A stretch of 64,000 nucleotides of DNA from the NCBI RefSeq assembly GCF_001640805.2, contig NC_066855.1, positions 4,409,038 through 4,473,037 of the forward strand, read 5' to 3'. How positions within the stretch are numbered: the stretch's first letter is position 1; every line of letters begins with the position of its first letter. The position numbers and the translations under genes were made by a program. This document shows positions 57,601 to 63,600 of this stretch, one piece after another. Under the pieces are notes generated by a model that worked only from the letters and a program-made list of their open reading frames with translations, did no database searches and was not told the DNA's origin. The DNA comes from Lates calcarifer. Lineage: Eukaryota > Chordata > Actinopteri > Centropomidae.

Positions 57601-60600
57601 CCATTAGTGAGAGTAAATAATGCCGTCATGGTGGCCCACACTAGATTGATGATTACTGACTGGGGATGAGGAGGAGAAACAGGAGATGAATTTAATTACC
57701 TGGAGGACACACACATCTCCTCACTCCCCCCCCCCACAAACCCCTGACAAGGATATATTGTTCTCTGGGGAGAACAATAATGAGGAATATCAAGCTCTTT
57801 TGCATTTAATTCTTTCTTTCGAAAACTGAAATACAAAGGTAAAAAGGGGAGAAAGGCAAATCATCCCAAAACTTTCCTCTTCAGAGCTGTGCAAACAACA
57901 TAACAAAGTAGAGGACATCACGTCTCAACATCATTGTATCTTACTTTCTCCATGGGTAGCTGTATGGATGCCTTGCAGTCGGTGAATTCTGCCTTGATGC
58001 TGGGCCCCTGGACCTCAGTCACCACATAATGCAGCCTCTGAGACTCCTTGAGCATCTTCCTGTTGCTGCCTCCAAACTTTCCCAGCACCCGATAAGCTAC
58101 GTGGGAGATACTCTCTGCTGGATTACGGAGGGTACGCCACAAGGCCTGGAGCAAAGAGGTGAGAAGGAGAAAAGGTGTAAAAGGAAGAAAGAGAAGGACA
58201 GCATTTAACTGCATATTACATAAGACACCAGCAGAATGCTGAGAAGGTTGGCTGATAAGTCACTACAAGTTAACAGCAATATTAGTAGATAAGTAGGAAC
58301 AATCATATTTATTTTCTATATCTATTTTATTTCTCAGTTTTGGCTTGTGAGACAGTCAAAACCTCTGTCAAGGACATGTACTCAATATTGAGACATGAGT
58401 TACTTTCCATAGTTCAGCAGTATCACAAGGAGAGATGGGTGATTTATTCTGGTTTAGTGAGATGGATGCAGATACGGTCTTCCTGCCTGTTCACCACTAG
58501 CAGGCAGATATGTCAACAGGTACTGCGTAAATAATTAAATACTTATATCTATGAATGAATTACTTTTAAAACCATTAATTTGAAAACTGTGTCCTGCCAG
58601 TCAAGTTCAAGAAGAATTGCATTAGGTTGCACAATGATTGGTCACGATGTTGAGAACAACTCCCTCACCTGCATGAGCTCAGCCCTGACAGGCTGAATGT
58701 GGTCATAGAGGAAGTCAGGCTGCAGGTTGTCAACACACAGCTCCAGGGTGCGGAGGCCCTGGCTGACCAGAGTCTGAGAGCCATTGAGGGCAGATACCAG
58801 TGGATCCATTAGCATGGGTAAGTAGGGCAGCAAGGAGCTCAGACGCACTGGCACTGTCAAACACAACTCCACAAATAGATCCTTCATGTGTTGCTTATGA
58901 AGGCCACTCTGCAGCATGTTCAGACCTAATGGCATGGAGAGAAGAGATTAAGGAAAAAAAGAATTCAAGTGTGACTCATGTACAATAGATTATACTTTTT
59001 TTCACTCTTGTCAAATACAACTTACTTACACTTATGAGAAATCACATGAGAGGCTTTACCTTGCAACAGGTTAGGCAGAAGGGGTAAAAACTCCTGGTAG
59101 AGTAGGTCATGGCTTCCTCCACCGATAGAGCGGAAGAGAGCCCGGAGAAGCAGGAAGTAGTTGTAAGGTTCCTTAGCTGACTGTGCCAGTTCCATAGAGC
59201 TGTTCACGATCTTGTGGAGATGAGGCTGTGGGAAAAGGGACAGTCATACTAGTAAAGATTTCCCTAAGACAAAAATAGCCTCACAAAAAATATACAAAAA
59301 AACTAGACCAACCTTGAGCATCTGTTCATTCTCAGCAGCAAATAGTGACACTGAGCCAAAGACTAGTTTGAAGAGCTTGAGGTAGAGGTTTGAGAGCTCA
59401 ACATTTGAGCCCATCTCTGGCAGTCTTTCAAGAAGATACTCCACTAAGATGGTGGCAAACAGAGCAGATGTTGACAGGTTGGCCAGGAAAGAGTTTGCCA
59501 CAATCTGGGAAACAACAGAGAACACAACATAGAATTTCAGCACATGTGATGAATTAAAACGAAAAAAATACCTCATCATCTGGATAATGTATCAGCCAAC
59601 ATGCAATACTAGCACATTTTTTATATATGGAACAACAGGTACCTGTAGTGCATAGTTCTTGGAGATCCTCTCCACCATATATGGCACTGTGGTCTGAAAA
59701 ATCTCCTTGAATGTGAGAGGGTTCATCATGGTGAAGACCCCGGCAAAGTGCTCCAGAACCTCCTTCTCCTCCTTCATGCGTACAGTCTGACAGTTGGCCA
59801 CCCTGATGTATGTCTGCTGGTTATTGGCAACCTGTACCTAGTCAGGAGAAACACAAGAGTTGTTATACTTGGCTGTTTACAGATTTAAAACAATTCTGTT
59901 CATCAGAGCCATGTCCCACTGACTTATGCATATGGACTTTTATTTGTGCTTTTTCAAAACAAAAATGCTCACAGTATGGTGAAGATCTTTGGTCATACCT
60001 GGTAGATATCCAAGGCCTGCATGGCATATTTGACCAGCTTAATGTAGATTTGGGTCTCTTTTGGCTGAAGTTGCTTGTTAGGGATGAACTGAGCCTCTGG
60101 AGAAAAAAAAACAGGTTAGACAGAGCATGAAGGCAACAACCTCAAGTGCTTAACGGCTTCATGGATCTGTGTCTTCTCACCTCCTGGAGCCTTGCAAGAG
60201 GTGATGCCCCAAGTAATCGTCTTCACTCCACAAACCAGGGTCTTGACTAGGCTGCGGCAGTCAGACACCTGAAATGTCTGTTTGTCTTCCTTCTCGCCAG
60301 GTCGGTCAAAGGGTGTTGCTGGTGGTTGGGGCGTTGCAGCAACAGGTGTGGGAGGAGCAGGGGGTGGAATGGCAGGGGTGGTGGCTGGAGTGGGTGTGGC
60401 TGGTACACCAGGCAACGCCCCCGGGTCGACTACACCCATCTCTGACTGTGGTTTGCACTTCTTGAAGATGGAGACAAGCTGGTAGCGTGCAATCGTGTGG
60501 AACTTCAGCACAAACACCTGATTTAAAAGTGGAAGAGAGGTTACAAAAAATGACTCAACATTTTCTTCATCACTGTGTGTGTTAAATGTACATCACTGTC

Positions 60601-63600
60601 TTTTGTCTTTACCTCCAGCATCCTCATCAGGATGTCCCGTCCGTTGCCGTTCTCCTGCTCCGACTTTGAACGAATGCAGTCCACCAAGTTGAGCAGCAGT
60701 TTACAGGACATGGTCTGGATGTTACTGGGAAGTGACTCATCATCAATGTTTTTGGCAAAGAGCTGCACAGCAAGGGATAAATCTGTCAGGGGCAGGTTCT
60801 GACGAACGTGGTGCACCAGGTCTGCTAATGTGCTGTAGGCCAAGGGTCTGGAAAAAAAAAAAAAGAGAGAGACATGTCACTGTGACATTTAGAGCTGAAT
60901 TATATTCAGATTTCATGATTTAATGGGAGCGAGAACTGAAAAGCCTGTGCTCTAGTGAACTGACACTTTCTAAAAGGCAGAAAAGTAGTAATCACAAAAG
61001 TTGAAGACAGGAAAAGCTTGACAGATACGGAAAATAGCTGCAGATGCAACTGAAACTGGCATATGTGAGGGAGAAAGAGAAAGAGAAGGTGAGGTAATGA
61101 GTGACACTGATAGTCCTGCCAGGTCTCATCCAGCTGCCTTGTTTCCTATGTAGTACTAATGTGAAATGACAGCTATTTTGTTGATGAGGTGAGCTAGTCT
61201 GGCATCAGAAGAGGGTTCAAGGAGCTTCTGAAATCGACCTATGGGAGGATATGCGGGCAGCCTGCCCTCTGGAGATGCAGGTGTACATGACAGTTTGACA
61301 GTGCGATCTGTGCAGCAGTTGCAGTCAGCTTCCCTTGAGAATTCTGGCAGCACTGAAAGCTGCCTGATTAATATGCTAGGACACTTAACATGCACCTGGC
61401 TGAGCAATCAACCACGGGGGTGGGGGCAGGGGTGACATCAGGGAGATCGAACAAACACAACACTCACCTAAGAGTTTCCCGAGCAGTGTAGCCGGAACCA
61501 ATCAGGATGGATTCATCAAAAAGTTTGTCCATACAAGGGATGAATTCTGCAACACAATGAAATACATTTTCAAGTTTTACAATACATGTTATTAGTAGTA
61601 GATTTTTATAAGACAACAGAATAATAAACATACAGAAAATAATTGAAATGTTCACTTTATAAAATATAATAACTGTATCAAAGCCCCTCTCCCTGTTGTG
61701 GCAACAAAACCCAGACACTTAACAATGGTTAAGTAGTTTCCTCAGTCTTCTGCAACTCCACAATGTCAAATCTCTTGCAGTAAATGAGAAAAATCACTGA
61801 AAATAGTTTCAGCCACAGATGCAGAAGTAACTCACAATACAACACAGAAAGTCACCAAAATCTGTATCATTGTCTCAAAATGTCACTGATGGGTGGTTGA
61901 GCTTTTTATTCCATTTCATTCAGTCTCACTTTTCACCGCTCAGCCACCAAATCTAAATGAGGTTCTACAGCCAGTTTGACAGCTAATAAAAATGTTATTT
62001 CAGAAGTGTGAAATGTGAAAAATGAAGTGTGACTTGGCAAGAAAATCTAGGCTGCTAATGTTGTGACCAGGAAGAACACATTAAACTACAATTAGCCCAA
62101 AAGTTTCTCTGAGAAGAAAAAACATGATGTGTGTTATGAAAAAAATACAAGTTTTTTAAAAATTCACCCAGCCTTCTTATTTTCCTCTTTCACATTAGTA
62201 CATAAGCATTAGCGTGTGTGTGTGTACATACGGCTGCGTAGGTCAGTTGTGAGGATGTGCTTGGCTGCAATGAGCAGTTCCTTGCGGAGGTGAGCAGTCT
62301 CAGAGGGGCAGTTGGACAGCAGCTGCAGCATGCCTTTTACCATCTGCTGAGAGTACTTCCCTACCAGGTCCTGCGGACACACACATACAACATTTAACAG
62401 GTTTAAAAGCATACTTAATTTTTAAAAAAAAAATGACTGTATACTGAGACCAACTAATTTTCTCCAATACATTTAATAATATTTGTAGACCCTAATGTTC
62501 CTCCCTTCCTCCCTAATGTTTTGGGCTAGTGCTCAATATCTTTTAGTTCAATTTAAATTTCATGTTTCTGTTAATAGACAGGGGGTGTCTGTAACAGCAC
62601 AAATAACAGCACACTAAATCCCATACTAATGGAATTCTACAAGGTGAGTTAGAAGTTTTTTTTTTTTACAAAGGTATTATCAGTGTTTTTTATGTTTGTG
62701 CCAATTGCAGGTTTTTATTGTCTCTTACACTGTCCCTGATAAAGTTTGCACACACAGTGAGTATAGTAGGAGATAGCTTCAGAAGAAATTATTTGTGCCA
62801 TTCGTCTCTTCAGTGTAAAAAAAAAAAAAAAAAAAAAAAGTAAATATAAACTTTTAATTTAATTTTTCAAAGTGTGTTTTATCTTTATTCTTCCCAGCTT
62901 CAGTGTCTTCATTATTAGTGCAAACATTATACCACACTCTGCTTCCTGCCAATCACCCACAGGAAGAAATGATATCTAGAAAACTATTCTTCAAAACATG
63001 TTTGCTTGATTCATTACATCTTTATATTCATGGGATGTTTGCTACACATTGGAAAATACTGCTGAGAAAAACTATACAATGGTATAAGTGACACAGGTTT
63101 GAATAGAAATGATAACCGTTTTCCTTTAAGGCAGGATTACTCATTGAACCTATTCATTAGCAGTGAGTGATGCAACATGCAGCCATCAAACAGGTGTACC
63201 TGGTAGATTCGAATGATGTAGGCTAGAAATGATAGAGTCTTGATCTGCGCAGCAATGAAGTCTGCATAAAGCTCCTTGTTATAAAGCTTGTGTTGCCTGC
63301 AAAGGAAACAGCACAATTTAGACAAAGCCATTTAGTCCCATCAAAGACATTAATGTTGCATACCTGCAGTAGGTGGCAATTACACGGGTTTAAATTGTGT
63401 ATCTACATATGGCAGTCAATTCTACATGGGTGGCTTGTTTGTTTGCATCACAGCTGTTACTGCACGTCAGGAAGAAGCACTATACCTGCCAAACACCGCT
63501 GAGGTATTTTTTTCTAAATTAACTCTGCTCAATTTCCTTCCTGTTCAGAATGTTTAACACAACTCTCTTCCTACTCAGAGAGGTTTCGCCTCCTGCTAAG

